NCBI RefSeq assembly: GCF_900105765.1
Contig: NZ_FNTX01000002.1
Location: forward strand, 1,302,001 to 1,366,000
Origin: Ruania alba
GTDB taxonomy: Bacteria; Actinomycetota; Actinomycetes; Actinomycetales; Beutenbergiaceae
Reading direction: 5' to 3'
Length of the DNA: 64,000 nt
In this document: in pieces, positions 43,152 through 53,857 of the stretch
Position numbering within the stretch: the stretch's first letter is position 1
Layout: each line of letters starts with the position of its first letter
Notes under the pieces: model-generated
Told to the model about the DNA's origin: nothing
Seen by the model: the letters and a program-made list of their open reading frames with translations, nothing else
The model's database searches: none
Made by a program: the position numbers and the translations under genes

Positions 43152-46100
43152 GTGAAACATCGCGCCTCGCAACACCCTGTTGCCAGACGATCCCTCAACT
43201 CGAGTGGTAATGCTCACCGTCCTTTCCTGAAGTGGTCGGCGCTGAAGCGCTTGGTTGCTATGACGGGTGCTCTTGCCCTTGTCTCAGGTGTCCTGGGCGC
43301 CGGTGCTTCGCTGGTCACGGCTGCTCCCGCGCGCGCGGCGTATGCCGCCGGTGGTGACGGCCTGTACCAGGGTTCGATCGACTGGTTCGAGTGGGGCGAG
43401 CACGGCGAGGGCTTGAGCAACCAGACGGTGACGAACACGCGCACCGTCGCCGGCACGGACCTGGCCACGACGTGCACGATCTCCGGGCTGAACGGGCAGG
43501 CCGAGGCGTATCGGTCCGGCACCTGGGAGGGTGACGGGCTGGACAACCTGTACAACATCGGCGGCACTGGCACCAGCAACCAGCTCATCTCGGGCATCTC
43601 GAACACCAACCCCGGCACGCAGGTGAGCTTCAACTTCGACTGCCAGGTCACCCTCGACGGTGTGCCGGTGCCGTTGAAAGGGCTCGTGATCGCCGATGCT
43701 GAAGCAAGCAACACCGGCAATGGTTCTTTGCAGGACGAGTTCATTGAGGCCACCCCGAACAGTGCGGACTCGACGTGGCGGGTGATCGACCGGTTCCGGG
43801 CGGACGGCTGCGACGCCTCGACGTTGGCGTCGGTCGACAGCAGCAACAAGCTGCGCTTCACCGCAGACGGTGATGAGTGCGTCTACCGGCCTGGTGGCAA
43901 GGACGGGCCGATGGCGGTCGGCTTCATGGAAGGCGCCACCGGCGCCAGCGTGGCGTTGCAGGGTGGCGGCAAGAGCGCGATCGCGCTTGGTGTGGTCCTT
44001 GCGAGTGATTTTGGTGACGCTCCGGAAAGTTACGGCGTGGCTGGTGCGTTGTTCGACCGGGGGTGGCAGGGCGGTGAAGTCCCCGTCGGGACGACTGCGG
44101 TCTCCGGTGATGACTTCGAAGTCGGGGCGCCTGGGGAGCCGGCTCTCCGTCTCGGCGCGATGGTTGACTCTGAGTCGGAGCACCAGCACACCGCGGACGC
44201 TACTGGCGATGATGCCAACCGTGAGGGGGACGAGGATGCACTTGACCCGCCCGGAACGATCCACGTCACCCCGGGCGAGACCTATACTCTTGAGGGCGTC
44301 GAGTCCCGCGGCACCGGATACGTGTCCGGGTGGATTGACTTCAACGGCAACGGCGTCTTCGATGATGGCGAGCAGTCCGATGTGGTTGCCGCCGGTGGCG
44401 CGGTGGATCTGACCTGGACAGTCCCGGCCGACACCGTCACTTCAAGCGGTGACGATCTGAGTTTCCTGCGGTTGCGGATCGCGCAGGATGAGGCTGGCGT
44501 CGCCAGTGCGACGGGTATGTCCACGTCCGGTGAGGTTGAGGACCATGCGGTGAACATCGCCCTGCCCGGCTTGGAAATTGAGAAGACTTCCGATGCCACT
44601 GAGAACACCCGCCCTGGCGATACGGTCACGTACACGGTGACGGCGACCAACACCGGCGATGCCGCGTTCACCGAAGACTTCCCGGCCGCGGTGTTCGACG
44701 ACCTGTCCGGTGTGCTGGACGACGCGACCTACAACAATGACGCGGCGGCGGACCAGTCCGGCGAGGTGTCTTATGCCGAACCGCTGTGTCCTGGACCGGT
44801 GCGCTCGGTGCCGGCGAGAGCGTAGAACTGAGCTACACCGTCACTGTCGAACCCGGTGGTGACGGCATCGTCCGTAATGTCGCCTGGGAGCCGGAGGACC
44901 CGCAGAACCCGGTGCCACCGGAGTGTGACCCGCCCGAGGAAGGCGCCGACCCCGACACCGGTGAGCCGTGCGCGCAGACCGAGCATCTGCTGCCACGCCT
45001 GACGGTGACGAAGACGGCCGACCGCGCCGAACTGCCCGCCGTCGGCGAGAGCGTCGAGTACACGATCACGGTCACCAACGACGGCCCCGGTGCCTACACG
45101 GCAGACTCACCGGCCACCCTCACCGACGATCTGGAAGACGTCCTCGACGCCGCGACCTTCAACAACGACGCGACCGCCACCACCGGCGAGGTCTCCTACG
45201 ACGAACCGACCCTGTCCTGGCAGGGGGCACTTGAGGCCGGCGCATCAGCCACCATCACCTACTCGGTGACCTACACCGGTGAGGCAGACCAGAACCTGCG
45301 CAACCTCGCCTGCGTCCCCGAGTCCGAGACCGCACCCGATGAGGCCTCATGTGACGCCGTGCAGATCCCCGGTGCGGGGCTGACCGCATGGAAGCAAGTC
45401 GACTCCAGCGACGAACCAGCAGTCGCAGGCAGCGTACTGACCTACACACTGTTCTTCGCCAACGATGGCGAGGCCACCGCGACGGTGGACCACATCGACG
45501 ACCTAGCCCACGTGAGCGACGACGCCGACATCACCTCAGAACCGACAAGCACAGACGGACTCCTCGTCTCCCGCGACGGCAACCAGATCGCCATCACCGG
45601 CGACGTGCCCGCGGGGCAGACACGCACCGCCACCTACCAGGTCACGGTGAAGCCAGATGGGCAACGCGGAGACGACATCGCGGCGAACTTCCTCCTGGTC
45701 AACGACCCAGACAACCCACCAACGCCCCCAGAAGAGCCAGTATGCAACCCCACCGACACGGAGTTCCCCGACTGCACAAGCACACCCATCGGCGCAGTCG
45801 AGTACACCAAGAACGTGACGGCATCGAGTGATCCTGTGGCCGCGGGCACGGTCCTGACCTACACCATCACGGTGACCAACACCGGCCAGGCCACCGCCCC
45901 ACTCTCTCGTGAGGATGTCCTGACCGACGTACTCGACGACGCGGAACTGACTAGTGTTCCGGAGTCGGACACCGACTCGGTGACCATCTCGGACGTGGCC
46001 GAGGACCGTTTCCAGATCGGTGGTGAGCTCGCTGCTGGTGAGACTGCGACGATCACCTACCAAGCAACCGTGAACGCCGACACCGAGCGCGGTAACAACA

Positions 46101-46774
46101 CAGCCGACAACTTCCTCGTTACCCCCGGTGATACCCCACCGGCCGAATGCGAAGACGGGGCCACCGACTGCACCACCACCCCACTACCGCAGGTCGAGGC
46201 GAGCAAGTCCTCTGACCCAGAATCGGGCTCGTCCGTGACGGCCGACCAAGAGGTCACCTACACGCTCACCTTCGCCAACACCGGCGAGGCAGCAGGCGCT
46301 GTGGACTACACCGACCACCTCACCGACGTCCTTGACGATGCCGTCCTGACAGCAGGCCCCACGGCCTCGAACCAGGACCTCACCGCCATCACCGAGGGCG
46401 AGACGATCCGAATCACCGGCACGGTGCCCGCCGGAGCAGTGCACACGGTCAACTACACCGTGACAGTGAATGCCTACGACCAGCAAGGCAACCACCAACT
46501 CAACAATGTCATCGCCGTCACCGGTGAGGAACCGGTCTGCGTCGACGACTCATCGCTGTGCACCGAGCACGAGATCCCCGAGCCACCGGCACTCCCGACA
46601 CCACCCCAAGAGCCCGGTGGGAACCTGCCCAACACAGGTGCAGACACCACCACCGTGCTACTCGCAACACTGCTCCTGCTCGGAATCGGAGCCGGGATGA
46701 CCCACCTCGCACGACGCCGCAAAAACACCCTGCAAGAACCCTCACAGAAGGCAACACTCGGCAACCTGATGTGA
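43152..46774 (+). pseudogene. CshA-like fibrillar adhesin with LPNTG anchor, frameshifted
   Basis: GTG 43152 follows AAAGGA. A signal peptide (LALVSGVLGAGASLVTAAPARA) leads into a CshA non-repeat-type head (YAAGGDGLYQGSIDWFEWG), then DFGDAPESYG and a GEVEDHAV region (GEVED domain). DUF11-like repeats follow, each with TYTVTVTNTGxA and a D-DVLDDA block. The C-terminus is a sortase signal, LPNTG, a hydrophobic span and RRRKN. The frame breaks at 44784-44789: GEVSYAEP is followed by LCPGP instead of LSWTGAL, which resumes in the next frame; the parallel repeat reads GEVSYDEPTLSWQGAL. One missing base explains it. Without repair only a truncated secreted form of about 557 residues is made. Predicted role: cell-surface adhesion. 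Confidence 0.82.
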
Positions 46775-46776
46775 TG

Positions 46777-46822
46777 ACCGTGCCGCCGGGCAACCGCACT
46801 CTAGAGCGCCCGGCGGCACGGT
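46777..46822 (+). terminator. 15-bp hairpin terminator
   Basis: ACCGTGCCGCCGGGC (46777-46791) is complementary to GCCCGGCGGCACGGT (46808-46822), with a 16-nt loop. It begins 3 bp after the adhesin stop codon. There is no U-tract. Confidence 0.75.
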
Positions 46823-47320
46823 TCACGCCCGGCAGGAAGACGCTGTCATCCTGCGTCGACTCCTGAGTGGCTCTCCGATGAACGACCTGGATCCTCCTAG
46901 GCAACCTCCCTGGGCGCTATTCAAGCAATCGTGTTTCCCAGCTCAGTCGACGGGAAACTTACTCCACCTATATCGCCTACGATCCCCGTGCAACATGCCC
47001 CAAACCAGCGCAGACGCTCACCGTGGTGATGGCTGGAGATGTGGAGACGCTGCGCTCCATCGCTGAATTAGACAGTGAGATTGACGACCTGATTGCCGCA
47101 GTTGTGTTGTGTGCGATCGAGGAGGACGCGAAAGAAGCTGGTGCACGGCGGCATCCGTGTATGACCCTGACTCCGACTACTTCACCTCTGACACCGTTCC
47201 CGAGCGGGGAACCCGGTGCGATTTGGATACGTCACCGCGCGGGTCTAATCGCTCACACTCGCAGGTGCCATTTCCGGCTCTTGTAAGCCTTCGTGGGTGG
47301 CCTGGGGCCTGCCTGCCACC
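46823..47320. other. No gene recognised
   Basis: Several short frames are open, but none shows a recognisable domain or a good ribosome site. The segment MVMAGDVETLRSIAELDSEID (from 47023) is helical but unassigned. It probably belongs to the degenerate island around the IS110 remnant. Confidence 0.4.
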
Positions 47321-47520
47321 GTGGCCGACATCTACCGCTACGTCGTCGGAGTCGATACTCGCGCCCGGGACCCACAGTTACGCTGTCGTCGCCGCGACCA
47401 GTGGTGCTGTCATTGACGAGGCGACGTTCGCAGACCTGCGCTGCCGGTCTGCGGCGTGCGCGAGACAGGATCGGCCGCCGCACCGACGGCCTCCTCCACG
47501 CTGTCCTGAGTGATTCCGCA
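47321..47520 (+). pseudogene. IS110 family transposase remnant, multiply frameshifted
   Basis: Three successive frames together spell the N-terminal RNase-H-like part of an IS110 (DEDD) transposase: VADIYRYVVGVDTRAR from GTG 47321, then THSYAVVAATSGAVIDEATF from 47370, then TCAAGLRRARDRIGRRTDGLL from about 47430. The Asp in VGVDT is the first catalytic acid. Each junction needs one inserted or deleted base, and the rest of the gene is absent. This is a dead insertion-sequence fragment beside the adhesin gene. Confidence 0.75.
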
Positions 47521-47740
47521 CCCATGACCTGGGAACTGAGGTGCGCAATTCGCTGAGCGTCTCTCAGATCGAGGCGATCAGGCGCTGGCGGCTGCGAGAA
47601 TAACTGTTCGGCATCGCTATCGCGTGCAGGGAGCCCTTTCGGACCTGACCGCTGCTCAGCCGACAATCCAGTTCCTCACGTCAACGGCTGATGTTCCCAT
47701 CGAGGCATCCTGGACTGACCGACGTCTCCCTGTCCGTTTG

Positions 47741-49426
47741 TCAGGGAGCGGCAGTCCGCATCACCAGGGCGAGGGAGACAGCGCCCGGGTCCGGGTGCCC
47801 GATGCTGCGCTCGGCCAGCGGTCGGGCACGCCCGATCCGCGGGGTGAGGTCCGCCGTCGCCTGGGCATGCTCTGTCGCGATGTCGGCGGCGGCCGACCAC
47901 GCCGCGGACAGGTCCCGATCGTCCTGCTCGAGGGCCTCGGTGAACGGGATGAGCGCATCGAGCATCGTCTTGTCGCCCCGCTCGGCCTTGCCGTAGGAGA
48001 GCAGCTGGTCCAGCGCCGCACGAACGGCCGCGCGCACCGCCGCACCCGACGGCGCCTCCTCGTCGGAGAGTGCACCGGCCGCGGCCCGTAGCCCCGCCCC
48101 CCACAGGGCGCCTGACGTCCCGCCGGCCCGGTCACCCCAGGCGTCCCCAGCGGCAGCCAAGGCGGAGGCGACGCCCGCACCCGCGTTGACGGCCGCCGTC
48201 AGTGCGTTCAGCGCGGCGTCGGCGCCGTTGGTCATGCCGCGGCCGTGGTCGCCGTCGCCGGCGATCGCGTCGAGCTTGCCGAACTCCTCCTCGTGCTCGT
48301 GCAGCACCGCCGCGAGGCGGGTGCCGATCTCGACCAGGCGTTGCGCGCTCGCCTGCGAAGCCTCGCTCGCGGGCGGGAATGAGGTGTCGGCGGCGGCGTC
48401 CGTTGCTGTGCGGGTCCGCCGGGTGGTAGCCACGGCAGCACCCCGCCGGAACCCCGGGGTCTGCGCCGGAGCGAGCCACAGCTCTTCCAGCTCGGGGTCC
48501 AGCCAGAACAGCGTGAGGGAGACCCCGGTCATGTCCAGGCTGGTGATCAGCTCACCGACCTCGGGAGCCACCATCTCCACGCCGGCTTCGTCGAGCAAGG
48601 GGGCGACGCTGTTCCACAGCACGAACATCTCCTCGTACTTCGTGCCCCCGAGCCCGTTCACCAAGACGGCGGCGCGGGTGGCGCCCTCGGGTCGTTCGGT
48701 GAGCAGCTTGTCCACCAGCATCGTGGCCAGCTCTGAGGCCGGCAGCACGTCCTGTTCGCCGATTCCGGGCTCGCCGTGCACCCCCATGCCCACGCCCATC
48801 CGTCCGGCGGGAACGGTGAACAGTGGCTCGCTGTCACCGGGCAGTGTGCACCCGGCGAATGCTACGGCGAACGAGAACGTCGCGTCGTTCGCGCGCTCGG
48901 CCACCTCCACCACGCCGTCGAGGTCATACCCGGCTTCGGCGGCCGCCCCGGCGATCTTGAAGACCACCAGATCACCCGCGGTGCCGCGGCGCTTGTGCCG
49001 CTCCTCGGTGCTGGCCGAGGTGATGTCGTCCGAGACGACGACGGTCTTGGTGGGGATGCCGTCGGTGATCAGCCGCTCCTGGGCGAGATCGAAGTTCAAC
49101 ACGTCCCCGGCGTAGTTGCCGTAGGAGAGGAACACGCCACCGCCGCGCTCGGCCGCCGTGGCCACGGCGTGCACCTGCTGGGTGGAGGGGGAGGAGAACA
49201 CATTTCCGACGACGGCCCCGTCGGCCATTCCTGGCCCGACCCAGCCGACGAATGCCGGGTAGTGCCCGGAGCCACCGCCGATCACGACGGCCACTTTGCC
49301 CTCAGGGGTCTCGGTGGCACGGATCGCACCGCCGGTCACGGGTTCCACCGTGTCGGCATGCAAGCGGCAGAAGCCGGCAAGCATGTCCTGGGCGAACTGG
49401 GTGGGATCGTTGAACACCGTCGTCAT
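47741..49426 (-). CDS. Dihydroxyacetone kinase, fused DhaK-DhaL (ATP-dependent)
   Basis: 561 residues; ATG 49426 follows AAGGAG. Residues 1-330 are DhaK: GGGSGHYPAF, FLSYGNYAGDVLNFD and MGVGMGVHGEPG with the substrate-binding His. Residues about 365-561 are DhaL, with the metal/ATP site LDAIAGDGDHGRGM and GGTSGALWG. The fused form uses ATP rather than the PTS. It phosphorylates dihydroxyacetone, glyceraldehyde or, in related proteins, erythrulose. It is divergent from the nucleoside hydrolase operon across 304 bp. The nearby polyol genes make a tetrulose substrate conceivable. Confidence 0.92.
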   Translation of the reverse strand: MTTVFNDPTQFAQDMLAGFCRLHADTVEPVTGGAIRATETPEGKVAVVIGGGSGHYPAFVGWVGPGMADGAVVGNVFSSPSTQQVHAVATAAERGGGVFLSYGNYAGDVLNFDLAQERLITDGIPTKTVVVSDDITSASTEERHKRRGTAGDLVVFKIAGAAAEAGYDLDGVVEVAERANDATFSFAVAFAGCTLPGDSEPLFTVPAGRMGVGMGVHGEPGIGEQDVLPASELATMLVDKLLTERPEGATRAAVLVNGLGGTKYEEMFVLWNSVAPLLDEAGVEMVAPEVGELITSLDMTGVSLTLFWLDPELEELWLAPAQTPGFRRGAAVATTRRTRTATDAAADTSFPPASEASQASAQRLVEIGTRLAAVLHEHEEEFGKLDAIAGDGDHGRGMTNGADAALNALTAAVNAGAGVASALAAAGDAWGDRAGGTSGALWGAGLRAAAGALSDEEAPSGAAVRAAVRAALDQLLSYGKAERGDKTMLDALIPFTEALEQDDRDLSAAWSAAADIATEHAQATADLTPRIGRARPLAERSIGHPDPGAVSLALVMRTAAP

Positions 49427-49730
49427 CGAGCACTCCTTGTTGCGAGCGGCGACGCGGGTACGGGCATCGCCTCGTCGCGCATGGTTCGTGGTGTGAACGT
49501 GCTCATCTTGCCTGGTTGTGACCGGTGATGCCATGGCCGTCGTCATGGTGAGACGGCGGCCCCAGGGCACGGTCCTGCCGGCACGCGTGGGGGCGTGCGC
49601 ACTGCCGGGCTTGCGATACGCGTATGTATCACATTGTGGGATCGATCTCAGATCGGTTGTCCGTGCTCCTCAACACGTGTCACAGTTGATGCAACACGAG
49701 TTGACACGGACGTTGACGAGGGAGTGGGCG
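49427..49730. promoter_or_regulatory. Divergent control region with palindromes
   Basis: No gene is seen. ATACGCGTAT (49616-49625) is a perfect 10-bp palindrome, and CGTGTCA (49676-49682) pairs with TGACACG (49702-49708), close to the nucleoside hydrolase start. These are the likely operator sites for the LacI gene at the far end of that operon. No confident -10/-35 was assigned. Confidence 0.45.
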
Positions 49731-50681
49731 ATGCGGGCGATTCTGGATACCGACATGGGCATGGGTGCCCCGGGGTCGGAGATCGACGATGGGTTCGCGC
49801 TGGCGTTGCTGCTGGCAGAGGAGTCCTTCGAGCTGGAGCTGGTGACCTCGGTCAACGGCAACATCGACGTCGAGTCGGGCACCTACCTGAGCGTGGAGAT
49901 GCTGCGCCGGCTCGGCCGCGAGGACATCTCCGTCGTCCGTGGCGCGGCGGCTCCGATGGTCGAGCCGCACCGTGCCCGTTCCGCGCCGGTCTCGGTGCGG
50001 GACGCCTTTGGGCACCATCGCGCGGAGCCCGGGTTCGCGGCCGCGGAGATCGCTCGGAGGGTGCTCGATTCCCCGGGCGAGATCACCGTGATCGCCATCG
50101 GGCCGCTGACCAACCTCGCCCTCGCGATCGCCCTCGATCCCGCGGTGGCGACCGCGATCAAGGAGATCGTGGTGATGGGCGGTGTCTTCCAGGGGCAGAC
50201 CAACCAGCGGCGGATGCCGGGGGAGTTCAACTGGTGGGTCGACCCGCACGCCGCCCGCGCCGTGCTGGCCAGCGGGGCCTCGATCCGGCTCGTCGGACTG
50301 GACGTCACCACCAAGGTGCGGCTCACTCGCGAGCACGCCACCCAGATGGCTGCCAGTGGGCGGCCGTTCGGGGCGTTCGCGGGTGAGTGCACGGTCGCCT
50401 GGCTCGACCGGCTCGCAGTGGAGAACCCCGGTGACCCCCAGGCAGGCGAGTCCTGTGCGATGCACGACCCGCTCGCCGTCGCCGTGATCCCCCACCCGGA
50501 CCTGGTGACCTGGGCTCCCGCTCACCTGGACGTGCTCACCGCCGAGGAAGCAGGCCGCGGTGTGGCGATCGCGGATCTGCAGACCGCCCGGGACGCACCG
50601 GCACCGAACGCACAGATCGCCACCGACGTGGACACCGACCGCTTCCTCGACTACTTCCTCGACCGGATCTCTGCCCTGTAA
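49731..50681 (+). CDS. Nucleoside hydrolase (IUNH family)
   Basis: 316 residues from ATG 49731 (GAGGGAG upstream). The calcium site opens DTDMGMGAPGSEIDDG, an expanded version of the usual DTDPGxDD with about six extra residues. The other conserved blocks are VTSVNGNIDVE, ITVIAIGPLTNLALAI, VVMGGVFQG, EFNWWVDPHAA and MHDPLAVA (His/Asp). It hydrolyses the N-glycosidic bond of ribonucleosides to base and ribose. The downstream ribokinase would phosphorylate the ribose. Base specificity cannot be told. Confidence 0.9.
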   Translation: MRAILDTDMGMGAPGSEIDDGFALALLLAEESFELELVTSVNGNIDVESGTYLSVEMLRRLGREDISVVRGAAAPMVEPHRARSAPVSVRDAFGHHRAEPGFAAAEIARRVLDSPGEITVIAIGPLTNLALAIALDPAVATAIKEIVVMGGVFQGQTNQRRMPGEFNWWVDPHAARAVLASGASIRLVGLDVTTKVRLTREHATQMAASGRPFGAFAGECTVAWLDRLAVENPGDPQAGESCAMHDPLAVAVIPHPDLVTWAPAHLDVLTAEEAGRGVAIADLQTARDAPAPNAQIATDVDTDRFLDYFLDRISAL

Positions 50682-50716
50682 CAACCGATGACACCGACGT
50701 CATGAAAGGAACTGCC

Positions 50717-52030
50717 ATGCGGACCCCCACCGTTCGGCTCGCCACCACCAGCGCAGCCGTGGCGCTGCTGCTCACTGCCTGCTCCTCTGGCTCCGAACCG
50801 GCCACCGGAGGAGACGGCGACTGGTCCTTCCCGGAGACGGACCCGACCGCCACCATCCAGGTGCTCGGACACCAGGACTCCGACGAGCTCCAGCCCGTGT
50901 TCGACGCGTTCAGCGAGGCACACCCGGACATCACCGTGCAGTACGAGGCCGTCCCGTTCGACGAGCTCAACTCCGTGCTCGACGCCCGGATTGGTAACCA
51001 GGACGGCAATCCGGACGTGTTCTGGGCCGACCAGCCGCGGATCCCGGCGCTCGCCGCTCGCGGGTACACCGAGGACATCACGGAGCAGTTCAGCGAGTTC
51101 ACGGACGTCTTCGACCCCGCGCCACTGCAGTCCAGCTCCTACGAGGACAGCCTCTGGGCGATGCCGATCGCGAACTCGACCCAGTTGCTCTACTACAACA
51201 AGGAGTTGGTCGAATCGGCCGGTGACGAGCTCCCGTCCGCGGCCGTCGAGGACCGGATGACCTGGGCGGAGACAACCGAGCGTGCCCAGGCCGCCGTCGA
51301 CGCTGGAGCGACCAACGGCCTGCTGTTCGGGCAGACGCACCGCTACTACCAGCTCGAACCGCTGCCGGTCTCGCTCGGCGGCTCGGTCGGCGCCACCGGA
51401 GAGGGAAACCTGACGCCGGACATCACCTCCCAGGCCTGGGTCGACTCGATGGAGTGGTACCAGTCGATCTTCGCCGACGGCATCTCGCCGCTCGGGGTGC
51501 CACCGGAGCAGTCCAATGCCGAGTTCCTCACCGGGAACACCGCCTACATCGTGCAGGGTCCCTGGTTGCTGCCTGAGCTCGAGGACGCCACCTTCGAGTG
51601 GGGAGTGGCGCCACACCCGTACTTCGAGGGCGGCGAGGCGGCCACACCCACCGGTTCCTGGTCGCTGGCGATGAGCCCGTTCAGCGACGAGAAGGAGGCG
51701 GCGGCCGTCTTCATGCACTGGATGTCCGTCGAGGGCGGGGGAGGCTATGCGAACAACATGGCCGCACCGGAGCTCCCGGCCACCCCGGAGGGCAAGGTCG
51801 CCTACTTCGAACGGGACGTGTTCGCCTCCGATTCCGGTCAGGATGCCGTAGCCATCATCGACTTCGAGTCCTCCAACACGGCGGTGCCGCGGGTGCAGAC
51901 CGTGGGTTTCGTGGAGTTCGAGGAGATCCTCGGCCGGGCCTACTCCGACGTGGCCAACGGCACCGACCCGGCACAGGCTCTCGAGGCGGCCTCGGCAGAG
52001 CTCGAGACAGCCTGGGCCAAGTACCAGTAG
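50717..52030 (+). CDS. ABC transporter substrate-binding lipoprotein (family 1)
   Basis: 437 residues; ATG 50717 after AAAGGA. Lipobox LLTAC near residue 22. Family-1 solute-binding blocks: TIQVLGHQDSDELQPVFDAF, HPDITVQYEAVPFDELN, NPDVFWADQPRIPALAARG and LYYNKELVE. It is the binding protein for the two permeases that follow. Its place behind a nucleoside hydrolase suggests a nucleoside or ribose-containing ligand, unusual for the CUT1 class, whose members mostly bind oligosaccharides. Confidence 0.92.
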   Translation: MRTPTVRLATTSAAVALLLTACSSGSEPATGGDGDWSFPETDPTATIQVLGHQDSDELQPVFDAFSEAHPDITVQYEAVPFDELNSVLDARIGNQDGNPDVFWADQPRIPALAARGYTEDITEQFSEFTDVFDPAPLQSSSYEDSLWAMPIANSTQLLYYNKELVESAGDELPSAAVEDRMTWAETTERAQAAVDAGATNGLLFGQTHRYYQLEPLPVSLGGSVGATGEGNLTPDITSQAWVDSMEWYQSIFADGISPLGVPPEQSNAEFLTGNTAYIVQGPWLLPELEDATFEWGVAPHPYFEGGEAATPTGSWSLAMSPFSDEKEAAAVFMHWMSVEGGGGYANNMAAPELPATPEGKVAYFERDVFASDSGQDAVAIIDFESSNTAVPRVQTVGFVEFEEILGRAYSDVANGTDPAQALEAASAELETAWAKYQ

Positions 52031-52043
52031 CCCGGGATCATCG

Positions 52044-52994
52044 ATGACTGCTCCAGACGCAGGGGTCACCCGCGGCCGGGTGCGCGCCGCACCCGGCGCG
52101 GGGGCCCCGGCCCGCAACGTCGCCCACCGTCGCACCAAGGAGATCGCCTGGGCGGCGGCCTTCCTCGCCCCTGCACTCCTGGCAATCGTCGCCCTGCGGA
52201 TCGCCCCGACGATCGACGCTGTGGTCACGAGTCTGCACCGGGGGTTCCCGGGCGGGGTGCGCCCCGCCGAGTTCGCCGGCCTGCGCAACTACAGGGACCT
52301 GTTCTCGAACGAGATCTTCGTGGACACGGTGATCCGCACGATCGTGTTCAACGTGATCATCAACCCGCTGCAGATCTTCATCGCGCTGATGATCGCCGTA
52401 CTGCTCACCCGCAAGATCGTGGCCCCGCAGCTGTGGCGCACGCTCGTGTTCGTCCCCGCCACGGTGCCGATCGTGGGGTCGAGCATCGTGTGGGGGATCG
52501 CACTGCGGGACCGCGGCCCGGTCAACGGCCTGATCGAGATGGTCGGCGGGTCGCCGCAGCCGTTCTTCACCTCACCCAGTCAGGCAATGGCCTCGATCAT
52601 GCTGGTGATCTCCTGGATCGGCGTCGGCTACTGGATGCTCTTCCTCATCTCGGGCCTGCAGTCCATCTCCCCGGAGTACTTCGAGGCGGCCCGGCTGGAC
52701 CGTGCCGGCCCGGTCCGCACGTTCGTCTCGATCACGGTCCCGCTGTTGAAACGGCCATTGCTGTTCGTTCTGGTGGCGGCCACGGTGGCGAACTTCGTGC
52801 TCTTCGTCCCGATCCAGTTACTCACCAACGGAGGGCCGGAGAACAGCACCACGATGCAGATGTTCAACGCATTCCGCACCACGTACACGTACTCGAGCAG
52901 GAACCTGGGAGCCGCCGAGGTGGTCATCCTCACCGTGATCATGCTCGCCTTCGTCGCCCTGCAGTTCCGCCTTCTGAAGGAGGACCGGTCATGA
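52044..52994 (+). CDS. CUT1 ABC transporter permease, MalF type
   Basis: 316 residues, six membrane segments and the EAA loop (EYFEAARLDRAGPVRTFVSITVPLL). It follows the binding protein by 13 bp and overlaps the next permease by 4 bp (ATGA). No ATPase is encoded in the operon. Confidence 0.94.
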   Translation: MTAPDAGVTRGRVRAAPGAGAPARNVAHRRTKEIAWAAAFLAPALLAIVALRIAPTIDAVVTSLHRGFPGGVRPAEFAGLRNYRDLFSNEIFVDTVIRTIVFNVIINPLQIFIALMIAVLLTRKIVAPQLWRTLVFVPATVPIVGSSIVWGIALRDRGPVNGLIEMVGGSPQPFFTSPSQAMASIMLVISWIGVGYWMLFLISGLQSISPEYFEAARLDRAGPVRTFVSITVPLLKRPLLFVLVAATVANFVLFVPIQLLTNGGPENSTTMQMFNAFRTTYTYSSRNLGAAEVVILTVIMLAFVALQFRLLKEDRS

Positions 52995-53857
52995 CGACGT
53001 CCGCTCCCGCGCGCGCGCCGCGGAGGCGGCCGTTGCAGCGCCGGTCACCGGTGCTGACGATCGTCGCCATCGTCACCGCCGCCCTGTTCATCCTGCCCGC
53101 CCTGTGGATGCTGATCGGGTCGGTGCGCCCGTCCTCGGAGATCTTCTCCTCGATCTACCCGTTGAGCTGGCGGATCCTCGTGCCGAGCTCGGTGAGCCTG
53201 GAGAATTACGCAGCGCTGGTCACCGGGCCCTTCGGCCGGGCGCTCGGTGTCTCGTTCCTGGTCTGCCTGCTCACGGTCGCGCTGGGTCTGGCGATGTCCG
53301 CGACGGCGGCCTATGCGCTCTCCGTGCTGCACTTCCCCGGGCGCGCGGTGGTCTTCGCGTTCGTGGTGATCAGTTTCATGGTCCCCTTCGACGCGATCGC
53401 GATCCCGCTCTCCCAGCTGTTCACCACGTGGGGACTGACGAACACACTCATCGGCCTGGTGCTGCCCGGCATCGGCAACGGCCTGGCGATTTTCAACCTG
53501 CGCCAGTACTTCCTCGGGGTGCCGCGCTCCTACCGGGAGGCTGCCACTATCGACGGTGCGTCCGAGCCGCGGGTGCTGATGTCGGTATACGTGCCGTTGA
53601 GTGGGCCCGCGCTGGCGAACTCGGCGCTGCTGATCTTCCTCGGCCAGTGGACCGCCTACCTGTGGCCGCTGCTGGTGGTGTCCGAGCAGCGACTCCAGGT
53701 GGCGCCGGTGGCGCTCGCCCGCACCTTCGGTGAGCACAGTTTCGACTACGGCCAGAATTTCGCCGGTGCTGTGGTGCTCTCCCTGGTGCCGGCGCTGACC
53801 ATGTTCATCCTGCAGCGATCCTTCGGAGGGCTATCCCTGGCGTCGGGGGAGAAGTGA
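52991..53857 (+). CDS. CUT1 ABC transporter permease, MalG type
   Basis: 288 residues from ATG 52991. Six membrane segments with the EAA loop SYREAATIDGASEPRVLMSVYVPLS. It overlaps the upstream permease and the downstream ribokinase start by 4 bp each (ATGA, GTGA), showing tight translational coupling. Confidence 0.94.
   Translation: MTTSAPARAPRRRPLQRRSPVLTIVAIVTAALFILPALWMLIGSVRPSSEIFSSIYPLSWRILVPSSVSLENYAALVTGPFGRALGVSFLVCLLTVALGLAMSATAAYALSVLHFPGRAVVFAFVVISFMVPFDAIAIPLSQLFTTWGLTNTLIGLVLPGIGNGLAIFNLRQYFLGVPRSYREAATIDGASEPRVLMSVYVPLSGPALANSALLIFLGQWTAYLWPLLVVSEQRLQVAPVALARTFGEHSFDYGQNFAGAVVLSLVPALTMFILQRSFGGLSLASGEK

Noticed and set aside
42900-43217. Minus-strand frame of 105 residues in the adhesin upstream gap
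   Set aside because: No recognisable domain and no ribosome site; it runs into the adhesin signal-peptide region.
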